Source of the DNA: Bacteroides mediterraneensis
Lineage (GTDB): Bacteria; Bacteroidota; Bacteroidia; Bacteroidales; Bacteroidaceae
Direction: 5' to 3'
NCBI RefSeq assembly: GCF_016900355.1
Contig: NZ_JACJKA010000004.1
Location: 62,001-126,000 of the forward strand
Length of the DNA: 64,000 bases
Below are positions 9,133 to 17,922 of this stretch, in pieces (within the stretch, counting starts at the first letter, position 1; every line of letters starts with the position of its first letter). Below the pieces are notes generated by a model that worked only from the letters and a program-made list of their open reading frames with translations, had not been told where the DNA came from and did no database searches. The translations under genes were made by a program, and so were the position numbers.

Positions 9133-10191
9133 TTATAATTTCTCTACCAGGCACCACAGCGGATAATGGTCGGAAGCCGAAATGGAATTGTCCACCCGGC
9201 ACTTCAGCGGTCGGAAGCCTTTGTTCACAAACATATGGTCAATGCGGAAATACAGGAAATTCCGGTTATACGAGAACCCCGGACCCCATCCAGCCGCACG
9301 ATATGCATCGGTCAGTCCTCTTCCGATGGTACGATGCGCATACGAAATCGGCGAATCGTTGAAATCGCCGCACACCAGCAAGTATTTGGTGGCCTGTCGG
9401 ACGATGGCCTGTGCCACAGAATCAGCCTGAGGGGCACGAATCACCGCTGCATCGGCCAGTTTCCGAATCAGATACTTTCCTCCCGTCTTGACTTTCTGCT
9501 CATCCGGCGATTTCAGCAAGCCTTCATACACCTCCTTGTCATGCGCATCCAGCTTGTTCGATTCCAAATGATTACATACCACCGTCAAGGTATCTGTTTC
9601 CATTTTTAACCGAAGAAGAAAACTTCCGTTGGTGCCGCTCTCATAAGGAATCCGCTTGGCTGAAAGTATAGGAAAACGTGAAAGACATCCCATCCGGTTT
9701 CCATTTTCCACATCCAGACTCTTCACATAAGGATACATCGGAAAAGCTTCCTTCATCTGCTTCTCATCCCACCGGAATTCCTGCAAACACACCACATCGG
9801 CATCACTCTGCTGGATATAAGTCTGTATCGGATGCGACTCATCCTCCTCATCGCCCTGCATCCCCATTACATTGTAGGTCAAAAACTTCAGGACTTCTCC
9901 GTCTGCCGTCTCTTTCGCACCATGAAAAGGAGTATAAGTCATGATAGCCCCTCCACCCAATAACAGAAAGGCCAATGGAACCCATACCAGTCGTCTACGG
10001 TAAAACAACCAGACAAACACAAACGCCACTACGGCCAGCAACAAGAAAGGGAAAAACAGTCCCGCACACGACAGCACCGGATGTGCCACAGGCGACAAAG
10101 AAGAGCTATATGCACAGAACAAGAATCCCGCGCCGGCCACTATGTTACCGAACAGAAGTACTCCTTTTACGGTATGTCCCAGAATATTCAT
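9133..10191 (-). CDS. Membrane-anchored endonuclease/exonuclease/phosphatase family protein
   Basis: A 352-residue protein. The first 90 or so residues hold two or three hydrophobic membrane segments. The rest is an endonuclease/exonuclease/phosphatase fold with the metal and catalytic motifs TYNVMGMQ, VVCLQEF, VCGDFNDSPIS and SDHYPLW. Family members hydrolyse phosphodiesters in nucleic acids, phosphoinositides or sphingolipids; the substrate here cannot be told from sequence. The start codon overlaps the upstream rhomboid stop by four bases, so the two are probably translationally coupled. Confidence 0.9.
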   Translation of the reverse strand: MNILGHTVKGVLLFGNIVAGAGFLFCAYSSSLSPVAHPVLSCAGLFFPFLLLAVVAFVFVWLFYRRRLVWVPLAFLLLGGGAIMTYTPFHGAKETADGEVLKFLTYNVMGMQGDEEDESHPIQTYIQQSDADVVCLQEFRWDEKQMKEAFPMYPYVKSLDVENGNRMGCLSRFPILSAKRIPYESGTNGSFLLRLKMETDTLTVVCNHLESNKLDAHDKEVYEGLLKSPDEQKVKTGGKYLIRKLADAAVIRAPQADSVAQAIVRQATKYLLVCGDFNDSPISYAHRTIGRGLTDAYRAAGWGPGFSYNRNFLYFRIDHMFVNKGFRPLKCRVDNSISASDHYPLWCLVEKL

Positions 10192-11081
10192 TTTTTACTT
10201 GCGTCAAATAAACTCTTTTTTTCTTCTTCCGTCAGACTGTTGTATCCCGACTTCCGCAACTTATCCAGAATTCGGTCGATTTCAGCTTCCCGTTCTTTCT
10301 TGCGGGCGTTATAATCATAGTCCGCCTGACGGCCTCCGTAGTGTACCTTCATTTTAGGTTTCCGTTTCACCGGATGTTCCAGCTGCAAACACCAGTCGCA
10401 CACTCCGTTTATCCATTTTGTAGCATCGTGTCCACGCTGCAAACCCACCGCAAATACCCATCCGGCCAGTGCCCCGCCCAAATGTGCGATGTGTCCGCCT
10501 GCATTGCCTGAGGTCATGAAGAGCAAATCGAGCACGACCATAAACAAAGCCACATATTTCAGCCGCACCGTGCCGATGAACAGAAACTGTACGGGATAAT
10601 TCGGCTCGCGTACCCCCACCGCTACCACGATGGCCAGCACCGAAGCCGATGCCCCCAACAGGTAAGACGAATACACGGCATCCTGGAAATAAGGGAATAC
10701 ATTATAAGCTACCATGTACAGCACTCCTCCGCAGATACCTCCCAGGAAATACAATCCGCGCAGATGCTTGGCCGAGAAAAACATCAGGAACAGACGCCCG
10801 AACCAGAATAGCCACAGCATGTTGAACAAGATGTGCAATACCCCGGCATGCATAAACATATACGTAATCAGCGACCAGGGCTGACGGATAAACGCTTCTG
10901 TCCAGGCCGGCAGTTCCAGAAAATGCATCCACGGTGACGAAGGCACATTAAACAGGGTCAGAAAAATCTGTACCACCGTCACGACCAGAAACACCGCCAC
11001 ATTGAAGTACACCAACCGTACCGCAATATCGCCCTGCTGGAATTTCCGTTTCAAATCAGTAATAAATCCGTCCGCTGCCAT
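10188..11081 (-). CDS. Rhomboid family intramembrane serine protease (first of a pair)
   Basis: A 297-residue polytopic membrane protein of the S54 rhomboid family. Seen: HILFNMLWLFWFGR (the HxxxN oxyanion element), catalytic serine region LLGASASV and catalytic histidine region HIAHLGGALAGW. The serine motif is GASA rather than the more common GxSG. A soluble, charged C-terminal tail of about 80 residues contains a short coiled-coil-like KKEREAEIDRILDKL stretch. It follows a second rhomboid whose 3' end it overlaps by 26 bases. Rhomboids cut membrane proteins within or near the membrane; the substrate is unknown. Confidence 0.93.
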   Translation of the reverse strand: MAADGFITDLKRKFQQGDIAVRLVYFNVAVFLVVTVVQIFLTLFNVPSSPWMHFLELPAWTEAFIRQPWSLITYMFMHAGVLHILFNMLWLFWFGRLFLMFFSAKHLRGLYFLGGICGGVLYMVAYNVFPYFQDAVYSSYLLGASASVLAIVVAVGVREPNYPVQFLFIGTVRLKYVALFMVVLDLLFMTSGNAGGHIAHLGGALAGWVFAVGLQRGHDATKWINGVCDWCLQLEHPVKRKPKMKVHYGGRQADYDYNARKKEREAEIDRILDKLRKSGYNSLTEEEKKSLFDASKK

Positions 11082-11730
11082 TTTTCTTTTTCCAATACAT
11101 AATCAATATTAAACCGAACAGCATACCGCCCAAATGTGCAAAGTGTGCCACATTGTCGCTGCCGCCCAAGCCCAACACCAATTCCAAAATCACATAACCA
11201 ATCACAAAATATTTGGCCTTAATCGGCATGGGAATAGGAAATACAAACATCTGGCTGTTAGGAAATAACACTCCGAAAGCCAACAAGATACCATACACGG
11301 CTCCCGAAGCACCCACTGTGGTCAGCTGGTTCAGGAAAACATCCATCGGAATAATTCCTAATCCCGTATCAACTGAGGAATAATTCGACCACACCATCGC
11401 ATATTCAATGTACTGCACCAGTTCCTGTATCAGTCCGGCTCCGATACCGCACACCAGGTAATACGTCAGGAAACGCTTAGGCCCCCACACTTGTTCCAAT
11501 ACCCGTCCGAACATCCATACCGCAAACATATTGAAGAAAATATGTGAGAAATTGGCATGCATGAACATATAAGTGACAAGCTGTACCAGATTAAAATCTG
11601 AAGCCAGGAAAAAGTGAAGTCCGAGCAAATTTTCTATATCCACTCCGTATTTCCGGGCCACAAACATACCCAGAAAACAGAGCACATTGATAATAAGCAG
11701 GTTTTTCGTTACTGTTGGAAGATTATTCAT
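11056..11730 (-). CDS. Rhomboid family intramembrane serine protease (second of a pair)
   Basis: A 224-residue compact rhomboid, all membrane segments with no tail domain. Seen: HIFFNMFAVWMFGR, catalytic serine in VGASGAVYGILLAFG (canonical GxSG), and histidine in VAHFAHLGGMLFG. It is the first gene of a four-gene minus-strand run (rhomboid, rhomboid, endonuclease-like, M3 peptidase), with its own -7 box at 11755-11762. The pair probably arose by old duplication, since the two copies share the core motifs but differ in size and tail. Confidence 0.94.
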   Translation of the reverse strand: MNNLPTVTKNLLIINVLCFLGMFVARKYGVDIENLLGLHFFLASDFNLVQLVTYMFMHANFSHIFFNMFAVWMFGRVLEQVWGPKRFLTYYLVCGIGAGLIQELVQYIEYAMVWSNYSSVDTGLGIIPMDVFLNQLTTVGASGAVYGILLAFGVLFPNSQMFVFPIPMPIKAKYFVIGYVILELVLGLGGSDNVAHFAHLGGMLFGLILIMYWKKKNGSGRIYY

Positions 11731-11754
11731 GTTGTTAAATCATTGATTCAGTTG

Positions 11755-11762
11755 CAAATGTA
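11755..11762 (-). promoter_or_regulatory. Predicted -7 box for the rhomboid operon
   Basis: The minus strand reads TACATTTG, a full match to TAnnTTTG, 25 bases before the start of the first rhomboid gene. No matching -33 box is evident. Confidence 0.5.
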
Positions 11763-11795
11763 CAATATAAATCTGGTTTGGGCGCATCCGCATGC

Positions 11796-12464
11796 TTAAA
11801 ATTCATTGCATGCACCGACAGAGTCGCGTAGCACCAACAGACTTTCCGGTCCCATATTAAAAAGCAAATCTATCACACTCAGGTTAGGCAGGAAGCCCAA
11901 CTTCTGGTCGAACACCTGATAGTAAGGTTTCGGCACAAATGCTTTGTCCACCTCCCGGAAATCCCGTTTGGGATGAATCCTTTCTCGGAAATCATCCGCC
12001 GTTTCCGGCTCCGTCACATAATCATCGGTCGGAATCAACCGAGGCTGCATATCGATCTGTTGGCACACCCATTCACACAGTTCCAGATTAAAATCGAACA
12101 GAAACTCATACTTCTGTTCAAAGAAACGGTGAAACTCGTCCGCATAATAATCGAAAAACGGGCTGTGCTTGTAAGCCGCCACAAAGGCGTTCCAATGCAC
12201 GTGCCGCCAGTTCCCGTGGTCGGAAATGCGTATATCCTTCATCAGGCATTTCAGGTCATCCCCTTTTTCCGTCGGGATGGTCAGTGCCAACGGTCCGTCG
12301 GCCGATGCAATCACACAACGGTTCCGGTACGTCTGCTTCATGTAGTGATCATACCGTTCCACATACACCTCAGGATAAGCAAAAAGTTTGGTATAATATT
12401 CCACGGGCGCCAGATAGGCCGACCCTAAAATCACTTCCTTCTTCATTCTTTCTTTTTTAGTCAT
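11796..12464 (-). CDS. WbqC-like family protein
   Basis: A 222-residue cytoplasmic protein resembling the WbqC-like family, whose members often occur in surface-polysaccharide clusters but whose reaction is not settled. Seen: GSAYLAPVEYYTKLF at the N-terminus, followed by TIPTEKG and HVHWNAFVAAYKHSPFF, the most recognisable family stretch. The start overlaps the stop of the upstream signal-peptidase-like gene by four bases (ATGA); an in-frame ATG at 12446 is an alternative start. Its place behind dapB and lepB is not a polysaccharide cluster, so the context gives no function. Confidence 0.85.
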   Translation of the reverse strand: MTKKERMKKEVILGSAYLAPVEYYTKLFAYPEVYVERYDHYMKQTYRNRCVIASADGPLALTIPTEKGDDLKCLMKDIRISDHGNWRHVHWNAFVAAYKHSPFFDYYADEFHRFFEQKYEFLFDFNLELCEWVCQQIDMQPRLIPTDDYVTEPETADDFRERIHPKRDFREVDKAFVPKPYYQVFDQKLGFLPNLSVIDLLFNMGPESLLVLRDSVGACNEF

Positions 12465-13378
12465 TGCACCCGCTGTCCGAAACGTCCCGACCGTGAAGAA
12501 TACCAGATCAGCCAGGCCTTCCCTACCAGATGGTCTTCCGGCACCAGTCCGAACAAACGGGAGTCAAGAATATTCACCGGATCGTTCGAAGCTACCCAAT
12601 AGTAATCCTTGCGGAAGGTATAGGTATCTACGGGCTTTCCCTTTACGTACAGCGTATCGTGACGCACCTCTGCCGGCTCGTGCTCATGCGCCACAATCGT
12701 GTTGCACAGCAACGTCACATTCCACGGATAGACCTTCACCGGTACTCCCTTGGCCGGAATCACATACGGATGTGCCTCCGTACGGTTCTTCTCGTCCAAT
12801 GGAATCAGCGGAATCCGCCCTTCCAGTTTCTGCGAAAGTAAATAATATTCATACTGACTGAAACTCCGGATATATCCCCCGTCGGAAGTATATCCCACCA
12901 GCGTATTGCCTTCAATGCCCAACACTGAAAGCACCGTCAGCATCAGGTCCTCTGTCGAAACCGGATACGCATAAAGCGATTTGGCATCCGGGCTCAACAC
13001 CTTTCCGCCTACATTATTTAAATCAGCGTCCAGCATCAGCGTGTCGCCTGGCGTACCGATACAACGGCTGATAAACAATTCCCGCCATTCGATTCCCTTC
13101 TTCGGATTCTGGGGATGCGGATTGTTGAACAAGATAATATCCCCCTTCTTTGCCCGAGAAGCCGCCAGCCGGTGATAGCCGAAGAGCGAACAGAAAGGCA
13201 GACGCAACCCGTAGCTCCACTTGCTGACCAGAATCCGTTCCCCCTGATAAAGCGAGTTCTCCATGCCGGAAGAAGGAATCACACAAGTCGTCACAAGCAG
13301 CGTCCGCACCAGCCAGACGGCCAATACCGCCAGACCGGCAGCTTTCAACCACCACCATCCGGACTTTCCTTTACTCAT
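12461..13378 (-). CDS. Signal peptidase I-like (S26) protein with altered serine motif
   Basis: A 305-residue protein with one N-terminal membrane anchor (about residues 10-30) and the S26 boxes IPSSGMENSL, RAKKGDIILF, SRCIGTPGDTL and SNDPVNILDSRLFGLVPEDH. The lysine box (KKGDIILF) carries the general-base lysine. By eye alignment to E. coli LepB (IPSGSMMPTL), the nucleophile position is glycine, with serine one residue earlier. The box VASNDPVNILDSRLFG keeps SND rather than the usual GDN. It may be a specialised or non-classical signal peptidase, or a partner of the LepB encoded directly upstream. Confidence 0.88.
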   Translation of the reverse strand: MSKGKSGWWWLKAAGLAVLAVWLVRTLLVTTCVIPSSGMENSLYQGERILVSKWSYGLRLPFCSLFGYHRLAASRAKKGDIILFNNPHPQNPKKGIEWRELFISRCIGTPGDTLMLDADLNNVGGKVLSPDAKSLYAYPVSTEDLMLTVLSVLGIEGNTLVGYTSDGGYIRSFSQYEYYLLSQKLEGRIPLIPLDEKNRTEAHPYVIPAKGVPVKVYPWNVTLLCNTIVAHEHEPAEVRHDTLYVKGKPVDTYTFRKDYYWVASNDPVNILDSRLFGLVPEDHLVGKAWLIWYSSRSGRFGQRVQ

Positions 13379-13381
13379 ACA

Positions 13382-14806
13382 TCATTTGATGGAATCTACA
13401 AACTTGAACAGACGGCTCCAGCGTATCTTTCCGTTAAACCATCCGCGGTCCTGATCCAGCGACAGCCAGATAAAAATCGGCTTACCCACGATATGATCTT
13501 CCGGCACAAAGCCCCAGAAGCGGGAGTCGGCCGAGTTGTGACGGTTGTCTCCCATCATCCAGTAATAATCCATCTTAAAGGTATATTTCGTTGTTTCCTG
13601 CCCGTTGATGTAAATCTTTCCATCCTTCACTTCCAGGCGGTTGCCTTCGTAATTCCGGATCGGACGTTCATAAATCGGCAGGTTGTCCAAAGTCAAATCC
13701 ACGGTAGCCCCTTTCTTCGGAATCCATATCGGTCCGTAGTTGTCCACCGTCCAGCCCGTCAGCTTATTGTCGGGATACAGACCACCCGCATCGTCATCCG
13801 GTGCATTCTCGATGGAAGTCACCAAATCCTTCCGTGCCAACAGGGCTGCTTTTGCCTTCTCGGTCAGCGGCATGTTGTACATGGATTCTTCCGTGTAATA
13901 AGCCATCAAATCCTCCTGGCTGATGCCCAGTTCATGGCACAAATCTTCCGGCAGCATGCCTTTGGTGTGTACCAGATAACGATACTGCACGTTGTCCGGT
14001 TCCTTGTTCGGCTTGCCGTCCAGGTAGATAATCCGGTTCTTGATTTGCAATGTCTGTCCCGGCAATCCCACGCAACGCTTCACGTAATTCTCCCGGCGGT
14101 CTACCGGACGCGTAATCACCTTGCCATACAGCTGTGGGTTCTCATCGATATACTTGCGGCCCACCGTATAATAATAATCGTACACTTCACGCTGCTGTTC
14201 CACGTTCAGGCTCGCCAAGTCGATGGGCTGCGAAAGCTGCTTGCCGATGGCATAGCTCATGCGGTAGATATCCTCTGCCGGATTACCGGTTGCCACCGTA
14301 TCACCCGCCGGGAAGTTGAACACCACGATGTCGTTCAGCTGCACTTTCCCCAGTCCGGACACCCGCTTGTAGTCCCATTTCGGCCATTCCAGGTACGACT
14401 TGCAGTTGAATACCGGCAACGTATGCTGCGTCAGCGGCATGTGAAGCGGGGTCTGCGGGATACGGGCTCCATAACTCATCTTGCTCACAAACAGGTAGTC
14501 GCCCACCAGCAACGATTTCTCCAGTGAAGACGAAGGAATCACGTAATTCTGGAAGAAATACAGGTTGACGAAATAAACCGCCACCAATGCGAACACGATG
14601 GCATCCACCCAACCCATCACCGTCAGCACGGTCTTGTTGGTCGACTTCTTCCACCATGTCCAAGGAATCTTCTTGGAGATATAAGCATCAAAGATGAACG
14701 GAACCACAATCAGTCCCAGCCAGCTTTTCAACCAAATCAGGAAAATCAGGTAAAGCACCAGCACTATGCTGAACTTTATCCATTGCTTACGTGAGGCTTG
14801 TATCAT
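13382..14806 (-). CDS. lepB: Signal peptidase I, long Bacteroidetes form
   Basis: A 474-residue inner-membrane protease that removes signal peptides. Several N-terminal membrane segments are followed by S26 boxes IPSSSLEKSLLVGDYLFVSK (nucleophile serine), GKVQLNDIVVFNFPAGD, KRCVGLPGQTLQI and MMGDNRHNSADSRFWGFVPE. A large insertion lies between the catalytic boxes, so it is well above the usual length. The position of the general-base lysine (KRGDIVVF in E. coli) reads QLNDIVVF, that is Gln, with a lysine two residues earlier. I chose the ATG at 14806; an in-frame TTG at 14812 would overlap the dapB stop. It lies directly downstream of dapB. Confidence 0.93.
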   Translation of the reverse strand: MIQASRKQWIKFSIVLVLYLIFLIWLKSWLGLIVVPFIFDAYISKKIPWTWWKKSTNKTVLTVMGWVDAIVFALVAVYFVNLYFFQNYVIPSSSLEKSLLVGDYLFVSKMSYGARIPQTPLHMPLTQHTLPVFNCKSYLEWPKWDYKRVSGLGKVQLNDIVVFNFPAGDTVATGNPAEDIYRMSYAIGKQLSQPIDLASLNVEQQREVYDYYYTVGRKYIDENPQLYGKVITRPVDRRENYVKRCVGLPGQTLQIKNRIIYLDGKPNKEPDNVQYRYLVHTKGMLPEDLCHELGISQEDLMAYYTEESMYNMPLTEKAKAALLARKDLVTSIENAPDDDAGGLYPDNKLTGWTVDNYGPIWIPKKGATVDLTLDNLPIYERPIRNYEGNRLEVKDGKIYINGQETTKYTFKMDYYWMMGDNRHNSADSRFWGFVPEDHIVGKPIFIWLSLDQDRGWFNGKIRWSRLFKFVDSIK

Positions 14807-14808
14807 AC

Positions 14809-15564
14809 TCAAAACTGAAATAAATCATTCATACCCAAAAAACCGGTGTGTCCGGCTGTATATTCCGCTGCCAGTACCGCGCCCAAGGCAAATCCCTTGC
14901 GGTTCTTCGCATCGTGTGTAATCACGATGGAATCGGCTTCCGATTCGTACTTGATGGTGTGGATACCCGGCACTTCCCCTTCGCGGATGGCACTTACCGG
15001 CAATTCATCCGGCGCACAGTCGGTTGTACCTGTCACGGTTCCATCGGGAGCCGTCAGCGTACCCATCACCCATTTGTGCTTGCGGTCCAGGTTTTCCAGA
15101 ATCCCTTCAGCCAGCGTAATGGCCGTACCGCTCGGGGCATCCAGCTTGTGTACGTGATGCGTTTCCACCATCGAAACATCGTAATTCGGGAACTGGTTCA
15201 TGATTTTGGCCAGATACTTGTTGACCGCCGAAAAAATAGCCACTCCCAGGCTGAAGTTGGACGACCAGAACAAAGTTTTTCCTTCTTCCTGACACAGGCG
15301 ACGCATTTCCTCCCCGTGTTCAGCCATCCATCCGGTACTGCCTGAAACCACCTTCACGCCCTGCTTGAACGCCTCCAGACAGTTGCCGTAAGCCACTGAA
15401 GGAGCCGTAAATTCAATGGCCACATCGGCCGAGCGGAAAGCCTCCGAAGCAAAATCTTCCCGATTATTTATATCAATGATACTCACAATTTCATGACCTC
15501 TGGAAAGGGCAATTTTTTCAATTTCCTTTCCCATCTTTCCATATCCAATTAATGCAATTTTCAT
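14809..15564 (-). CDS. dapB: 4-hydroxy-tetrahydrodipicolinate reductase
   Basis: A 251-residue cytoplasmic enzyme of lysine and diaminopimelate synthesis, reducing 4-hydroxy-tetrahydrodipicolinate with NAD(P)H. Seen: nucleotide-binding motif MKIALIGYGKMGKEI, substrate-region FTAPSVAYGN, SGSTGW, the DapB signature ETHHVHKLDAPSGTAI and the tail region GFALGAVLAAEY. It is the first gene of a minus-strand run with the two S26 peptidases and the WbqC-like gene. A -7 box lies at 15588-15595. Confidence 0.97.
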   Translation of the reverse strand: MKIALIGYGKMGKEIEKIALSRGHEIVSIIDINNREDFASEAFRSADVAIEFTAPSVAYGNCLEAFKQGVKVVSGSTGWMAEHGEEMRRLCQEEGKTLFWSSNFSLGVAIFSAVNKYLAKIMNQFPNYDVSMVETHHVHKLDAPSGTAITLAEGILENLDRKHKWVMGTLTAPDGTVTGTTDCAPDELPVSAIREGEVPGIHTIKYESEADSIVITHDAKNRKGFALGAVLAAEYTAGHTGFLGMNDLFQF

Positions 15565-15587
15565 AATTCTGATGATAATTTTATTCG

Positions 15588-15595
15588 CAAAGATA
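15588..15595 (-). promoter_or_regulatory. Predicted -7 box for dapB
   Basis: The minus strand reads TATCTTTG, a full match to TAnnTTTG, 24 bases before the dapB start codon. Confidence 0.55.
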
Positions 15596-15647
15596 GTGTT
15601 TTTCAGTATTAATCATTACATTTACCCAACATTTACAGCTCGTTAAC

Positions 15648-16919
15648 ATGGAACATCTACTCCAGTTTGTATGGAAGCACAAGCTTTTTCCGCTCACTCC
15701 GCTGCATACCACGCAAGGACAAACCGTGGAAGTCATTGACCCCGGACTCCCCAATCCCGATGCAGGACCCGACTTTTTCAATGCGAAAATCAAGATAGAC
15801 GGCATTCTGTGGGTGGGAAATGTAGAAATCCACGTGCACGCTTCCGACTGGAAACGCCACCACCATCATCAGGACCGTGCCTACGACTCTGTAATTCTGC
15901 ATGTGGCTTCCGACATCGATGCAGAGACCTTCCGTACGGATGGCGAACCCATCCCGCAAATGGAACTGCACTACCCGCCCTACCTGTTGGAAAACTACCG
16001 CGAACTGATTGAAACCAGTCACTACCCGGCCTGCTACCGCCTCATCCCCCAACTGCCCAAACTCCTGCTCCACAGCTGGCTCTCCAGCTTGCAAACGGAA
16101 CGCTTCGAGCAGAAAACAAAGCGTATCCAGGCCCAGCTCACCCAAAGCAAAGGCGACTGGGAACAAGCCTTCTTTCTCACCCTGGCCCGCAACTTCGGTT
16201 TCGGCACCAACAGCGATGCTTTCGAACAATGGGCCCAGACCATTCCCTTACAGGCGGTCAACAAACACCGTGACAACCTTTTCCAGATAGAAGCGATTTT
16301 CTTCGGACAAGCCGGCCTGCTACAGGAGCTCCCTTCCGACGAGTATTCTGCCCAGCTTACCAAGGAATATGCTTACCTGGCCCATAAATTCGAACTGCAT
16401 CCTTCCGAACACCTTCGCTGGAAGATGCTCCGCATGCGTCCGGGCAATTTCCCGCACGTACGCATTGCCCAACTGGCCAACCTCTATCACCATTCCCAAG
16501 GGATGCTTTCCCAGCTCCTGCTGGCTCCTACCGTGAAAGAGCTGCGCGACCTGTTGCGGGGAGGCACCTCCCTCTACTGGCTCACTCACTACGTGTTCGG
16601 TGAACCGTCGCCTGCCCGTCCGAAGACTCTCAGCGACGCTTCCATCGACCTCCTGATTATCAACACCGTGGTGCCTTTTCTTTATGCCTATGGCAAGCAC
16701 AAAGGGGAAGAACGGCTCATTGAACGGGCCAGTAACCTGCTGGAACAACTGAAACCGGAAAATAATTACATTATCCGCCTGTGGAAGGAATGTGGCCTCT
16801 CCGCCGCCCATGCCGGCGACAGCCAGGCTCTTATCCAGCTCAAGAAGAACTACTGCGACCCGAAGAAATGCCTGTTCTGCCGCATCGGGTATGAATATTT
16901 CAAGAAGAAAGAGATTTGA
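15648..16919 (+). CDS. DUF2851 family protein
   Basis: A 423-residue protein of a family conserved in Bacteroidetes with no settled function. The N-terminal half has the family pattern LPNPDAGPDFFNAKI, GNVEIHVHASDWKRH and AYDSVILHV, which resembles a beta-rich fold with conserved His and Asp residues. The C-terminus has a cysteine group, ECG about 22 residues before CDPKKCLFC, which could hold a metal or an iron-sulfur cluster; that is inference. It is divergent from dapB and converges with dus (6-base gap). Confidence 0.85.
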   Translation: MEHLLQFVWKHKLFPLTPLHTTQGQTVEVIDPGLPNPDAGPDFFNAKIKIDGILWVGNVEIHVHASDWKRHHHHQDRAYDSVILHVASDIDAETFRTDGEPIPQMELHYPPYLLENYRELIETSHYPACYRLIPQLPKLLLHSWLSSLQTERFEQKTKRIQAQLTQSKGDWEQAFFLTLARNFGFGTNSDAFEQWAQTIPLQAVNKHRDNLFQIEAIFFGQAGLLQELPSDEYSAQLTKEYAYLAHKFELHPSEHLRWKMLRMRPGNFPHVRIAQLANLYHHSQGMLSQLLLAPTVKELRDLLRGGTSLYWLTHYVFGEPSPARPKTLSDASIDLLIINTVVPFLYAYGKHKGEERLIERASNLLEQLKPENNYIIRLWKECGLSAAHAGDSQALIQLKKNYCDPKKCLFCRIGYEYFKKKEI

Positions 16920-16925
16920 ACTACA

Positions 16926-17864
16926 TCACCGCAACGCCTCTTCCACTGCCCGCAGATACCCGTCCAGACGATTGCTCTTCAAGATGGCCTTCCGCCGTTT
17001 CTTGTCCAGCTCCGGCAACAGGTACTCCCAGCAGGTCTTCAGCTTGGCCAGCAGCTGCGCTTCTCCCCCCTCTATCACCCGATGGTAATACAGATACATC
17101 AGCCGGTGCATCTGAGCTACACGACCTTTTAACTCGCCCTCCGACAGTTCTCCTTCCCGAAAAGCAAGGGCCAATGACGGATTGGCCAACAAGCCTCTTC
17201 CTAACATCACCCCTTTCAGCCGAGGGAATGCTTCCAACACCTCCCGGATGTCGGACACCGTCTGCAGATCGCCATTATAGACCAACGGTAGCTCACAAGC
17301 CTCATAGAACGCCCGGAACGCCTCCCGGTCGACCGTTCCCTTGTATTGCTGCTTCCCGATACGCGGATGCAACGTAACTTGAGTCACACACGAACCGTTG
17401 AGCAACGGCACTAACGCTCTCCACTCGTCGGGTTCCTGTCCTCCTAATCTCATCTTCACCGAGAAACGTATTTCCGGAAAGGTTTTCATCGTCTCCAACA
17501 AAGCCGCCACTTTCTCCGGAGAGGACAAGATACCCGCTCCTTTTCCACGGCGGACAATCAGCGGGAACGGACAGCCCATGTTCACATCCAGCTCCCGATA
17601 GCCCAGTCCTGCCAGGAAATCCGTCAGCTGCCGCAATTCCTCCGGCTCCGAGGCAATTACTTGGGGAATCAGCCGGGGCACCGTATTCTCGTCGGGCGAC
17701 ACGTCACGCCTGTCCTTGTTGCGGATGACTCCCTTTTCCAACCGCACAAAAGGTGTGTAATAAGCCTCCACTCCTCCAAAACACTGCGCATGGGCATTGC
17801 GCCACGCCGCTTCCGTAAAGCCCTGCAAAGGGGCCGCATAAATTACCGGTACATTCTCTTTCAT
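16926..17864 (-). CDS. dus: tRNA-dihydrouridine synthase
   Basis: A 312-residue FMN-dependent TIM-barrel enzyme that reduces uridine to dihydrouridine in tRNA. Seen: IYAAPLQGFTEAAWR (FMN-binding start of the barrel), ELDVNMGCPFPL with the catalytic-cysteine-type MGCP, FSVKMRLG, VTLHPRIGKQQYKG, LVYNGDLQT and GVMLGRGLLANP. I place the start at ATG 17864 (MKENVPVIYAAPL), where family homology begins. A longer in-frame start at 17918 would overlap the divergent promoter region. With a -7 box ending 6 bases before this ATG, the mRNA may be leaderless. Confidence 0.95.
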   Translation of the reverse strand: MKENVPVIYAAPLQGFTEAAWRNAHAQCFGGVEAYYTPFVRLEKGVIRNKDRRDVSPDENTVPRLIPQVIASEPEELRQLTDFLAGLGYRELDVNMGCPFPLIVRRGKGAGILSSPEKVAALLETMKTFPEIRFSVKMRLGGQEPDEWRALVPLLNGSCVTQVTLHPRIGKQQYKGTVDREAFRAFYEACELPLVYNGDLQTVSDIREVLEAFPRLKGVMLGRGLLANPSLALAFREGELSEGELKGRVAQMHRLMYLYYHRVIEGGEAQLLAKLKTCWEYLLPELDKKRRKAILKSNRLDGYLRAVEEALR

Positions 17865-17870
17865 ATTCCG

Positions 17871-17878
17871 CAAATATA
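17871..17878 (-). promoter_or_regulatory. Predicted -7 box for dus
   Basis: The minus strand reads TATATTTG (full consensus). Only six bases separate it from the preferred dus start codon. Confidence 0.5.
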
Positions 17879-17890
17879 GGAATAATTCCT

Positions 17891-17898
17891 TATCTTTG
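17891..17898 (+). promoter_or_regulatory. Predicted -7 box for the thioesterase-dprA operon
   Basis: TATCTTTG, full match to TAnnTTTG, 24 bases before the start codon at 17923. It is back to back with the dus promoter. Confidence 0.55.
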
Positions 17899-17922
17899 TA
17901 GAAATACATAAATCCCACTCAC

